Shown: piece by piece, positions 1 to 12,400 of the stretch
Position numbering within the stretch: position 1 is the first letter of the stretch
How the letters are laid out: the number at the start of each line of letters is the position of its first letter
Source: Lepas anatifera
Lineage: Eukaryota; Arthropoda; Thecostraca; Lepadidae
DNA length: 64,000 bases
Assembly: GCA_034440635.1 (NCBI GenBank)
Contig: JAOTON010002073.1
Location: 1,130,501-1,194,500 of the forward strand
Direction: 5' to 3'
The notes under the pieces: generated by a model
The model's input: the letters and a program-made list of their open reading frames with translations, nothing else
What the model was told of the DNA's origin: nothing
Database searches by the model: none
Translations under genes and position numbers: made by a program

Positions 1-674
1 CACCCTATAAGTCTATGGTGAAAAATAGAATGGACTCGTTTTCAGTAAATACTGGATAGATGAACCTGAAACTCCTCAAAATGTCTATTTTTACCACGAT
101 CTTGACTATAAAGTTAATTTTTTGAGCATCTGACCTCTCAAAGGTCATATCAGGTCACGGGAGCAGAGAGTAATTGTTTTGCCAATAACTTCTCACTGAA
201 TTGAGATAAAGGTCCCATTTTGCTTGCATTGTGTTTATATTGTCACGGGGCGTCGATTGGTATGCAACATGACCACACCAGGTCATTCTGTGACCCTGAC
301 CTAGGTCGAGGTCAGGTCATTTTTACTATTTGACCTAGCAAGGCCATATTATACATCATTCGATTTGCCGCGATGAAAGGAATCCAACCCAACGATGCAG
401 AAAGATTCTGTCTAGCTCTCCCTGAGGGCAGATCTAGAGAGGGAAACGTACACTGCTCTGTTGTAAACCTATGGAGCCTTCTTTGACCTATGCTGACCTC
501 AATATTGACCTGACATAAAAATTATTCGTATAAAATATATTTGTCTTGTCAAGAGCTTTTGAACGCCGCCCGTAATTTTCCTTTAGCTTTCGTGGGGAAC
601 GAGATACGGAGGGGGACGGAAAACGCCCCCAGCGGGGCGCGTCATGCAAGGGACCCCAGCGGGGCGCGTGTTAA
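1..674. mobile_element. TTAA element with GGGGCGCG end, truncated by the window edge
   Basis: Many AGGTCA/TGACCT half-sites, closing with two CCCAGCGGGGCGCGT phrases and TTAA at 671-674. The end matches, inverted, the start of the element at 4238. Confidence 0.65.
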
Positions 675-944
675 GTTGTTTTGCCTGTCCTCCAGGCTTT
701 GATAAGCTTTGATCAGTATCCAGTTTGGATTGACCTCGTCCTGAAGTTTCGAGGCCTATGTCTACCCATCGTCTGCCGGAATTGGTTTCAGAGAGGTCGC
801 GGGTTGCCCACCGCGACGTCGCTGGGTACGTTGGGATGACCTTGGTCCTGGCAGCGATGGCCAAACCGGTCTCTGCACTCTGCAGGACGCCCAGCGCCAA
901 CGCACAGTGGCTCAGGCACTCTCGAGACCGGCCAAAACGGAACA

Positions 945-1783
945 TTAACTCCTGCATTGACGGAGGTCTGAGCCACCTACTCTTTGACGGGGGGCGGGTA
1001 CCCACCCCCGAAGATCTCGAGAACCACGCTAGGTAGAGTAAAACGGTAAACGGCTTTAGGTAGCCCATCTATTTCTCTATCGACAATATTTGAACCATTT
1101 TTGTCAGGTCATGTTTAAGGTAGCTAGGGGTCAAAATATGCCGTCATAGAGTTAACATGTAAATGAAAATTTTCGGTCATTACATCTGAACAAGTAACGA
1201 TAGAACAAAACAATTACGCCCATTGGAATCCTCGTAGCATTCCGAATCAAATGATATAGAAAATGACCTTGCTAGGTCAAACCAGTTCAAATATGGCATT
1301 TGACCTGACCGGAGATCGGGTCAAGGTCAAATTAGGTCAAAATACAAATCATTAAAACCGCAAAGATAAGGCCAGTATAATGAAGCTTAAATCAACACTC
1401 TGTCACCATCCATTACTAAGTTATTTAGTTAAAACCATTTTCCCATGTATTTCCAAGGCTCGCACCTGACCGTAAGTTATTGATGCAAGAAATATCGGAT
1501 CTTTTTTTAGAGAAATCGGTGGGCCCATTATGTAATATGAGTTTTAATCGAATAAGCTCACACTGTTCCGACTTATGCTATCTTAAACGTTTTTAGGTCA
1601 GGTCACTTGACCTGTACTGATGACCTGACCTGAGATAACTTAACCTTAAAATTTTTCCAGAGACATTCTAAGAAAAGATCAGCAAAAACGTATGCCAATT
1701 AGGGCGGCGCTATGCGCCGCTGTTTTTATGCTGCCTAAAACCCGAGGGGGTGGGTACCCACCCCCGTCAATGCGCGTGTTTAA
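945..1783 (-). mobile_element. Complete TTAA element, 839 bp
   Basis: TTAA at 945-948 and 1780-1783. Termini are TTAACTCCTGCATTGACGG and the inverted CCGTCAATGCGCGTGTTTAA. It contains the CGAGAACCACGCTAGGTAG block (reverse of the block seen at 33380) and the GGCGGCGCTATGCGCCGC hairpin at the other end. No ORF. The TTAA flanks recall piggyBac-type non-autonomous elements. Confidence 0.85.
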
Positions 1784-2637
1784 CATGTGACGTATTTGCG
1801 CATCGGGTTTCACACGGTTTCTTGTTAGGTTTCGCATTAGGTCCAAAATTGGTCTGAGATTATAGCTCAGACAACACTGAACGGATGAAGCTGAAAATAA
1901 AAATATCACAGAGTTTATCCGCGCCCTGGACAACCCATTCGAAAAAATGTTCACCAAAATCTGAGATGTAGGGTGTTAACACTTGATTTTATTTTAACAC
2001 AAATATTTTGTTCGTAAATGTGGTGTCCAGTAGATGACTCAACAAATAAATGAAATGAAATGGTCGATTTTCCGTAGAAAGGCTGGATGTACCTCGACTT
2101 CTAGAAGAGCTAGATGGGTTACTAAAAGTTACCAGAAGTTGATAAAAATCATTCCAAAGCTTTTCAACCGACAAATCTGCGTGCTGCCATCTATTTTGAG
2201 GTCAGGTTATAAACAAGGTCACCAGAGGTCACCAAAGTTCAAAGTGTTTATAACCTTGTGAACGTGAAAATGTATACAATAAATTTGGTATGATAGTGAC
2301 GAACATGATGCAAGGAGTTCAATGACACCGGGCTTATATCTGCAGTTGTGTCTCACTTTTGTTTGGCTCGCCAGTGTTGTGCCTGCTCAGGTTTCTTTAT
2401 TTTAGATGGTGTGCACTTGTCATTGTGACTAACGTTGAACATCAGCGGGCCGCAACCAGCATACATGTGTCAACATTAATTGTCATTGCGATTTACAACC
2501 TGTTTCCACGGGTATGCAACTAGGTCAATACCTAGCAGGCGTGCCATCGAATGTCATGGTATACGTACTATGTTATGGAACAGGTAGTATGTCATGGAAC
2601 ATGTACTGTTTACGTACTGGTGTAAGACGATGTTGCA
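1784..2637. other. Intergenic stretch with a leader-like ORF
   Basis: Mostly featureless. At 2322-2390 an ATG opens 23 codons with a signal-peptide profile (MTPGLYLQ start, hydrophobic core, VVPAQ end) followed by CAG/GTTTCT. Its phase (0) does not match the next known Mcr exon, which needs 2. Confidence 0.35.
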
Positions 2638-2755
2638 GCTGGACCGTCATCGATCCATGATCTGTTTGCCGGAACAAAGCCGCCAAACCCCACCCCTGTG
2701 TTAACACTCGAATGCCAGCGCCGACGCATCACCAGTGGTCGTTTGATCACTGAAG
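2638..2755 (+). repeat. Dispersed repeat, copy 1
   Basis: GCTGGACCGTCATCGATCCA and about 100 following bases recur at 62271-62392. Confidence 0.85.
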
Positions 2756-3045
2756 ACCGACTATCATATTAGAACTTTGACTCAGGCACAGACTTGATCG
2801 GCGTCGTTTCCGGCCTTGCACTCTTTGCCTGCTGTGTACTGTTTTGTCTTCACACAGACAGCACGGGTATGAATTTAAGTATCCAATCCAAATTCACCTC
2901 AATACACCGCCGATTAGTGAACAAAAAGGTGTATGGCCCAGGGTGGTGATGCAAACTGCGAGACAGAGGACATTGGTACCACAACCAGAGAAAAGGAGAA
3001 CCCACTGCTGGAGATCTCTTCTCGATCCGGGGGGCTCTGGGTGGG

Positions 3046-3977
3046 TTAACACGCGCATTTACGGGGGCGGGTACCCCCTCGAGTTTTTCGGAGATAGCAT
3101 AAAGACGGCGGCGCGTAGAGCCGCCGTACTTGGCATACCTTCTAACATCATTTTTACATTTTGTCAAAATATAAGGTTAGGTCATCTCAGGTCAGGTTAA
3201 GAGTACAGGTCAAGTGACCTGACCTCAAAAAAAGGTTTAAGAGGGCATAAGACGGAACAGGGTGAATTTATCCGATGAACTCCCTACCGAGTTCTCCAAA
3301 ATTTGTTCCGGTATTTTTGCTATCGATGACCTGAGGTCAGGTACGAGCCATGACATCTCTATTGGAAATACATGGGGAAAATTGTTTTTACTGAATAACT
3401 TAGTAACGGATGGGTTTTTTATGTTTTTTTAGTTGTTTTTTATGCGAAAGAGCGTTTATTTTAGCTGCATTAGATTTGCCTTGCTTTTGCAGTTCTAATG
3501 ATATGCATTTTGTATAATTTGACATTGACCTGACCTCAGGTCAGGTCAAATCCTTGATTTTACCTAACAAGGTCATATTATATTTCATTCGAGTCGTCTT
3601 GCTGCGAGGATTCTTAAAGTTTCAATTGTTTTGCTCTTTATGTTATCTTGTTCAGATGTAATGACCGAAAACCTTCATTTACATGTTATCCCTATGACGG
3701 CATGTTTGACCCCTAGTGAACTTAAAGGTGACCTGACATAAAATGGTTTAAATATTTTCGATGGAGAAGTGGGTGGACTAACTAACACCGTTTACCGTTT
3801 TTCGCTACCTAGCGTGGTTCTTCTTATCTTGTATTAATCTTGTATCTTGTATTAATTGCCAACAGGTATTTATGAGTGTAATTCAATTACAGGCGAAGTC
3901 ACTTCTCGAGATCTTTGGGGGCGGGTAACCCCCCATCAAAGAGTAGGTGGCTCAGACCCCGTCAATGCGCGTGTTAA
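3046..3977 (+). mobile_element. Complete TTAA element, 932 bp
   Basis: TTAACACGCGCATTTACGGG on the left (TTAA 3046-3049) and CGTCAATGCGCGTGTTAA on the right (TTAA 3974-3977). The order is the reverse of 945-1783. An extra stretch of about 90 bp (3827-3907, with TTGTATTAAT phrases) splits the CTACCTAGCGTGGTTCT block. Confidence 0.88.
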
Positions 3978-4237
3978 CTCTCGCCCCAGTCTTTATCAGT
4001 CTAAATCGCATTATAGCGGTGACACATTCCCTTCAAGATAAGCACCGTTATTTTGCATATCAGCTGCGCCTGCACAGCGCACGCAATGTCTTCGCAGAAA
4101 TTGGCTATATTTGGGACAAAACCTGGACTTGGGATAAAACTCGTGAGACAATAATCCACTAGAAATAGCGCCCAGTTTCTGCGGACCTCCCTAAGCTTGC
4201 GCCTGAACTGCGGCTGGGTCTACTTTGAACACGCGCA

Positions 4238-5228
4238 TTAACCCGCGCCCCACCGGGGTCCGGCGCCACCCGCCCCACCGGGGGCCATCGATGGCCCCCT
4301 TAACTCCGAAAATATGGGCGTTAGCGCAAATCTGCGAAGTGCATTAGAAAGCTCGCGTGAATTCAGTAAGAAATTACTTCGCATGTTTTAGTGCTCAGGT
4401 CAATGGTTTGACCTCCAGAGGTCAATTAGGTCAAGATCGGCTATTTTCACTCAAATATGCAATGATTAAGCAAACTGGGCATAACTCTTATGTCATTAGA
4501 CCTATTGAGGCCTGGTAAAGTACATTTGATAGCAAATTGCCAGTACTTTTTCCGCTATGTGGAACGTAAAGACCTCCCGCCAGTGGTTTGACCGCCAGAG
4601 GTCACCTCGTGACCTAATATGACCTGAGGTCACGAAAGGTCAAAAGTGACCTTGCTGTATATCAAATGAAAGCCAGTGACAAGACAAACACGATGTGTTT
4701 GTTTCACCGCTCTAGCTCAATTAGGTCAAAGTTATTGTCAAAATACTGTTTTTGACCTCTGGTGACCTTGGATGACCTTGGAAAAGTCAAGGGCAAATAT
4801 GACCCTGGGATCCGTGAAAGGTGTCCAAAACGTTGTTCTGAGCAATCTGAGTATTTGCAATCATTTTGTGGCTTTTATATCATGAAATAGCTTTTCCCCA
4901 TGCTTTGCCAATGGAGAGGTCGCCTCGTGACCTGACCTCGGCACGAAATCGAAAATCCCGGATATACACCTTGTAGACCCTGGAGGGTCATGAAGTGTGG
5001 AAGTTTCAATCGATCGACTTTGAAATGTAGCTCTTACAGAGTCTAAAGGTGAAGTGAGTGACCTTGGTTGACCTCGTCTGGTGACCTGACCTTGGGTGAC
5101 CCGGGGTAAAAATTTCGGGATGATGGGAAAATGATGCAGTGAGAGGTAGAGCCCTCAACCGCGGTGCTGCGCCTCGTCGTTTTTCTGCTATCCCAAAAAC
5201 CTTAGGGCCATCATCCCCCTGGGGTTAA
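4238..5228. mobile_element. TTAA element, GGGGCGCG subtype, about 990 bp
   Basis: TTAACCCGCGCCCCACCGGGG on the left and CCCCCTGGGGTTAA on the right, packed with AGGTCA/TGACCT half-sites. It shares its right TTAA (5225-5228) with the next element. Confidence 0.7.
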
Positions 5229-5507
5229 CGGGGGCGGGTACCCCCCGGGTTTTTCGGAAATGACCGATGTAATGACCGAAAACCTTCATTTACATGTTAT
5301 CCCTACTACGACATGTATTGACCTCTGGTGACCTTAAATTGTGACCTGAAAAAAGATTCAAATATTATCGATGGAGAAGAAGATGTGCTACCTAACGCCG
5401 TTTATCGTTTTTCGCTACCTAGCGTGGTTCTCGAGATCTTAGGGGGCGGGTACCCGCCCCCTCGTCGAAGCAAAGCTGGCTCAGACCCCCGTCAATGCGC
5501 GTGTTAA
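5225..5507 (+). mobile_element. Internally deleted TTAA element, 283 bp
   Basis: Left end TTAACGGGGGCGGGTACCCC, right end CGTCAATGCGCGTGTTAA. Compared with 3046-3977 it lacks most of the left half and joins the terminus directly to the 'GATGTAATGACCGAAAACC' block. Confidence 0.85.
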
Positions 5508-8500
5508 CATCAGATTTTGTTTCTACTTGAACCGCTTTTTACACATATTTCTTCCCAAGCGTGCGCATAAAAACAGTCTCGCGCGAGGCTCCGCGCGTTT
5601 TGCACTTGCGTCACCGGTGTAATCAGTGCCGTGTACCCTCAGGGCGTGAGTCGGGAGGACGGCGAGATGACGCCTTCTAGTGATGCCATTTTTAAATCCG
5701 GCAGTCAGTTCGGCCAGACTGGAATTGATTGGATTGGGCTGGTTTGACTGCTCAGCTGCTTTTGTCTGATTTACAGAAGAAAAACTTCTAGAGCAATATT
5801 CGTGCTGAAAATTCACCTCGGACGAGACAAAAATGTAACTGAACTCATTAAAAGAATCAAGAATGCTAAAATTTGACTTTAAATGTATTGAACTGCATTA
5901 AAATGCATTAACTTTAAATGCATTGCGCTGTGATATATTTTCCCAAGAAAGTGGTGGTTTGCCGGAGTCGATTTCGGGCGATCAAGGGCCGGCGAGTTAA
6001 GAGGATCAGAAGTGCGGCACGTGGGAAGATCAGAATCGCAGTGGCAAGTGGGAGGATTGCCGCTCGCGGGGCTGTGTGGTATGTTAGATGATCACCACTC
6101 TGGGAGCGGTATGGCACTCAGCAGAGTCGGCACCGCCTGGGGCGGTGCGGCACGTGGTCAGTCGTTTACGGCGATACCACAGACCGTGGATGCCTCCTGC
6201 CGCAGACCACAGGCATCGGCTGAGCGGCTGCAGAGTGAACCCAGACCGTGAGGGCTGCGGCCAGAGGTCGGAAAAATCTTTTATTTTCCTTCACAGGAGC
6301 CAGTATTGACACCAAGATAAGGAAGTTTTCTGATCAAATTTTGCTTAGAGTAGTTCGAGATGGAGAATTAGAATTTTCACCGTAAGAATGAGTAAGTAAG
6401 GCATCATATCAATTGTTTTGACGCCCTTCAATATTCATGGACTTGTTTACAACTCAATAGGGATCAGTTTCAGTTTTGAAGATATGCAGCCCTCAGCCTC
6501 CTCGAAATTCTCTCCAACTTTGTCGGTATGGTCGTGATTTTTCTGACCAACTGCGGCCGCAAGTTTCCCATGCTATTTATGGAATGGCCATTTCCGATGT
6601 TTCTATTTCCAGCAGAACCCAAAGGCTAAATGTGATTAACGCTCACGTTTTGCCTTTTCTGTGTGTAAAAGTCAAAGCGGACTGCTGCTTGGGGATCATA
6701 AATGATAAGAGATGGCATATCTCTAGCAAAGGATTACCTCCGGAATATTAGAGAGGATTGTGTTTCTCAAGCAAGAGTTCACCTTGCAAGGCCATACGGC
6801 TGGCAGTTAAGCTGAAATTGTTGGGGGCATGGCCCAGGGAGCTCCTGCTCCTGCGTCCATCCATGGATTGGTCATTCCGCAGGGTTGAGTACACTGGGCG
6901 CCTCCACTCCGCAGATTTTTACAGAATTTTTAACACTGACATTGTTACAGAGTTATAGATTTGTTCCGATGTGAGTGAAAACATGGCGTCTGATATGGAA
7001 GTCGTTGGAGGGTGTTAAATTATGACGCCACCACTCGGTCTATAGTGCAGGCGAACTGGTGCGACCACGCGATTGCGACTGTCTCAAAATATAGGTCTGT
7101 CTTTGAAAGCCTATAAGTCATAAAAGTATTGACCGATTCTCAAAATTCGTTCACTAATCAACGTGCTCATAAATTTTCTCAAATGTGGCCAGTTAGCTTT
7201 TCCGGCGGCGAGCGCTTCTCCGACTCCTTTAAAAAAATAGGTGGGGGCACTTTACGACCCCCTCCACTGTGCGTATAAATGCATCACCTTTTCAGTCGTG
7301 TGAATCCTATGGTTTCTGCAACTGAAAAATCACGGTGCAAAACCATTTGATCCCGGCAAGGTTTCGGTGGGCACCGGCATCGGATCTCGCTCCCGCAGCG
7401 CCAGGACCACAAGAATAACCTTAATGTTGACCCCTAACACCCTTCCCCAGGACCTCTAGCCATGGAATCAGCATGGCAAAAATGGCACTGGGATGATGTT
7501 GCCTCCATACTCAGAAGCGCCCAACTTTCATCTGTCATGTATCCACATTCTTTCTGTACATACTCAGCTTTCCACGGTCACACGCTGACAGGACCGGAGG
7601 TCAGCCCCCCCCTGCACCGGTACCCGTTGGTGCCGATCGGGCTGGGGGACATGCAGGTACCATCAACCAGCGCAGCCGAGCGTGCACAGTAGGAAAACGG
7701 AACGGCTGCAAATCAAGCCCGACACAAGGACTCAAATGGTGGTTTGAGGTCATAGGAATCTCTGCAGTCACTTTTTGCCCAAGTTTGGAATAAACTGAAG
7801 TTTGGTTGAAACGTCATAGGTGTGGAGCAGTGGCAAAGGTGGAACCAGTGGCCATCCCTTCCTATTATCTGTATTTTTATCATTAACCTAATGACAAAAC
7901 ATGGTAAGGCTTTGCTTAAAACACCGCTATCCCTCCCCTGTTTATAGTATTCTGAGCGTATCTAAATGCATGTAAAGGAGGTATCAATTCTCGAGAAGGT
8001 CCTATTCTCATTTCTGCTGCAGTACAAGGAAAGTCGGCCATTTAACGTGCCCGAGACCACTGAAATACCATGACACCACACAATTTGAAATGTGAATTTG
8101 CCTGCAGGCTCTGGCGTCGTTTCCGCCACTGTCTGTTTTGACGTCATATACACGTCTCATTTGTCATTTCCCGGTGACTCACTATCTAAGAATAGACCTG
8201 TCTCTGCACCCATTCGGATTGTTCCAGCAGAGATTTCCCGGTCACAGTTCCTAGAACGTGGCTGCTCTGGTGTTTGCTCTATCAAGTTTAGTCCAGACGA
8301 TCAAGCTCAGTCCCGGTGAAGGGTAGGAAGAGCAAGAAGAACCTTCTACCAACTCCTTTCCATTGAATGACAGAGTTAAAACACGTGTTCTAATTTCGAG
8401 GAAAACGGCTCCTCCCGTGGTGCCGCTCATGCTCGGGGTGCGTGGGCGGCTCGTGTGACCCTGCGAGTGCCCAGCGGTGACTGACAGCCGCCGCGACCGC

Positions 8501-11500
8501 TCCGGCTACCGTTAGCGGGCTCCAAGAAGCGGCTGTGAGAAGCTCTGGTTAGGAGGGAGCATTTGCACGGAGGCTTGTAACCCAAGTACCGGAACTTGCA
8601 GAATATTGGATGGGACAGAGAGTAACTTTGTGCCATATCTTTCTCTGGAACAGTAAGCGAGTAATCACTCGTCATGTGTTTTTGACCATTAAGAGTATCA
8701 ATAAATAGAGAGGGATGGCCACCCAGTCCGTCGGTTGCTACTTCTGTGCTCTTGTCATTCTTACTTACATAACACATGTGTTTAATCGAGATACCGACGC
8801 ATATCTGCATCAGCATCGCCCAAAATGGCCACTCTTTTGCACTATATAGCCTTAGCAGCTGTACACATAAACTGCAATCTTCATCGAAAATCGTTTCTAA
8901 AATCACCTGTTCGTCGTATTTCGTGGAAAACTGTGAAAGAGAGTAACAACCAAAAAGTGCAGCTTTGATTATTAGGTTTTCATTGAACAAAGGTTGTTTA
9001 GTTTAGGCTGAATTCAGACATTGCGTCATCTCATCGGTTTGTGATTGTTTCAAGCTCAACGATGTCAGCATATACTTTCAAAAACTTCCAGATGGGATTT
9101 TTTATCATTAAAACTGGAAGGTTTTTCGACAGAGTTGAAAATTATTCCATGTATAGATTAAGCTCGTGGCGGGAGACCATTACGTGCAGACCAGGGAGAA
9201 AACCATCGTCGTTTGGAGAAAGCTGCTCATTCTCGTATTGCAAAGATGGATGAGTCACGGGCGTGGGTCCTCAGGAAATGAAAAAATGATACCAGGCTCT
9301 TTAAAATCTTTAAAAGAACTGGCCGATAATGTTCAAAGATCAATCAATTTGTGTAATATTGGCCGTCCCACGGACAGCCGGGTCCGGAATCGGCCTTGAT
9401 GGGACAGCCACCTCAGCCGAGTGATAGACTCGTGCAAGAATGCTGTCATTGCGCAGGGCAATGGGAGCAGGATGGTATTTACCGACTGACTGTCATTGTT
9501 GGATGACAGTGTAAACACAGATTATCTGCTGCTGACTTGTTTGGGCTGCAGATGTTTTGATGGTAAGCTGTTGTACCATCTATTTTTGTGGTGGTAGCGG
9601 TGGGAGTTTCCAGCACTAAACTGGGATTTTACGGGTCTTCTAGATATCGCTGTACAGATTTGAGAAATTTCATTGTGTCTAGGCCAGTGATCTGCACTAA
9701 TCACCAAGCTACCGACTTAGTCTTCAGAGCTGGAACCGCTCCCAGTCTCGACGCCTCTCCTCCCGAGATCGAGTTGGTGTTGTCGTCATGTGATGGTCTG
9801 CAGTCTCCCGACTCGGCGGCGCGTACTTGCGGCGCACCGGGCCGTCTTACCGAGAAGCTGAGGCGTCACCATCGCGCCCGACGGTTACATGAATACGGTG
9901 CAAAAACATAGAGACGCAGTGAATACTATCATAATCGTTTTTGGGATTTAACGACGCACTCACTACCTAGCGCAGTGCAATGGATTAATGCTGTCAATTA
10001 TGATTTGATACAAATTTAGGGGAATTTAGTGGAGTTTGTCTGGTGAACCAGAAATTTAAGTGTGGGTAGTTTCTCGTGCTACCACCCCACAAATTAACAT
10101 ATATGATAGACTAATGTCATCAATAACCCATATACGAATAGGTAGGTGCTTAAACTCGAAGGTGTAGCCACATGATGGATCGATCAAGGGGCCTAATCCT
10201 TCACCTGCTATTAAAAATCTGATTCGCATTACTCAAGATTAGCCTGCTATTTGCTTTATTATTTTTTTGATAAAGGTCAAGAAAAGTTCTCCAATATACT
10301 ACGAATCCTCATGACGTAAGCTTCACGGAGAACGTTTCATTTCACCCGCGATGCCAAAAAGTAGGCCTGAAATTAAAACAGGTGCCAAAGCACCGTAGCA
10401 TAGTCTCTTTAAAGTAGCCCGGTTATATTCCAGACTGACCGGACTGCAACATTCAGAAAATACCATATTTTCTCTTTTTCTTTTGTAGCTTACATCCTAT
10501 GTAATACTAAAAATGTCTTTGTTGTCTTGTAATGTCATTCTGTTGTCTCACACATTGGATAAGGCTAAGGGATGTGGATGGTGCGATACCCTAGGAATTA
10601 AGAAATAAACCAAATTTACCAGCCCACAATTCAATAATTATTGGTAACTGTTGCCGAAATTTGTCTCAGAAATCGGAGAAAGCTACGCTATCTTATTACA
10701 TTATTGATTACTTAGTACAGTTTTTGTAGCAGCTTCTTGCATCATGGATGATTATTTTTGCTTCATAATTGTTTCTGTAAGATGATTGGTAAAAATACGG
10801 AACAATGGAGTAAAAACCTTAGCTAACACAGTTCAAGTAAAGAGTAGAATAGAGCGTGAAGTCTTACGAGAACTAGGAGGCTGTAGTTAGTTCTAAAAGC
10901 TGGAACTTATAAATTTTCCAGGACACACTGAATATTTTTTCAAGCAAATCGTTGCCTAGAAGCGCCCTAAACCCCTCCCTCAAAAAAATGTTGCCTAGTA
11001 ATACTCACAGCGCTAAATATCACCGTGCATTCCGAAGATACGTCACCCAACATCGAACAACGCTGCCACTGCTCCCCAAATCGACCAGTTACGATGGTGC
11101 TGGTGTTCCGTGAATGACATCCAATCAGAGCGCTGCTCTGTTGCCAGGTGATGTTTGCCGCCCGAGGGCTTCTGTCGCGAGTCCGCGCTGACCTTTTGAC
11201 CCCTGGCGGCCACTACGCAGCGAGCGGGAAGGCTATGCAAGCAGCCTACCCTGTAGCTGTACATGGTGGTACAAAGAGAGATGGACATGTGAAGACTGTG
11301 TAGTGTATAGTATACAGCTTCAGAGGTCAATTTTCCAAACCTCGATCTCAAAAAGCGGATTTAACCTTCAGTGGAAATAGTGTTGCTTTGGATCTAATTT
11401 TACTCCTCCCTCTATGAGTTCGTGCTTGGGCATGTTTCTGTATCAGTACCTCAATTATAGGGATACAGAGAACAGTTTAAGGGGCTGGGTTTCCTTTCAA

Positions 11501-12360
11501 AGGAAATGACTTCGAAGCAAATAGTGGAGCTTCTTCCCAAGGTTCCTATTCTCGGAATATGTCCCGCCAATCTCGTCATATGTTTCAAGTACCGGGGAGG
11601 ACCGGCTAAAACAGAATAGTTGACATCATAAATCTAAAAAATTGCACTACATCTCGGACTAATATCGATATCAAGCTTGCATTTACAAGAATAGACAGGC
11701 ACTTAACTGGTCGAGTGTTTCACTGCTGCCAGCAGACTGTTCAGTAGAATTTTTGACGTGGATGTTTGAAGGTCTTAAAATTGCCTGTGCTTTATACATG
11801 ACTGGAGATCCCGGGTAATAAGTGTGGAGGGAGAGGTCAGGATCCCCAGAATTTTCGGTCTCCCATACAGTTAGAAAAAGGTTTGTTTAGGTTCCGTGCT
11901 ACCGTGCCAGTGTTAAGCCCTCCTGGGCCCTCTGGATCGTGAGGAAATACCAGCTCTGACTATATCTACAACGGCACCTAACGGTAGCCTCAGAAAGCAA
12001 GAATAAACACGATCGCTCATTGATGTTTATACAAATGTGTGCACGTGGAAATAAATCAGGATAAAGAAAACGTCATTCCATAAACACGTAAGAATACATA
12101 TCATTTTTTTCTGCGACAGGATTGCTTTTTCTCTCCACCATTGGTTAATCCATAGATCACTGAAGCGTTCCAGCGTATGTATACTTATCGAATCATGTCA
12201 TGAACATACTGTGCGATACTCCAGAACGGATCAAAACCTATTCCGAGGCAATAATTGCAATCTTGGTCGCAATCTGCACTAACCTGCATATGATAGCCGG
12301 TTTAGATGAGGCTTCCAGTCGATCAAAATGTTAAGTAATAACAGGAAACATTTTCCCGAT
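5508..12360. other. Intergenic stretch, no supported gene
   Basis: The sequence changes between AT-rich and a GC-rich patch at 6010-6260. A 187-codon minus-strand ORF at 8427-8990 shows no recognisable motif. No repeat termini were seen. Confidence 0.5.

Positions 12361-12397
<37 letters not shown>
12361..12397. repeat. (TA)n microsatellite
   Basis: About 37 bp of alternating TA. Confidence 0.98.

Positions 12398-12400
<3 letters not shown>

Noticed and set aside
8427..8990. 187-codon minus-strand ORF
   Set aside because: No recognisable motif, no splice or promoter context, and no second copy. It may be chance, though its length leaves some doubt.
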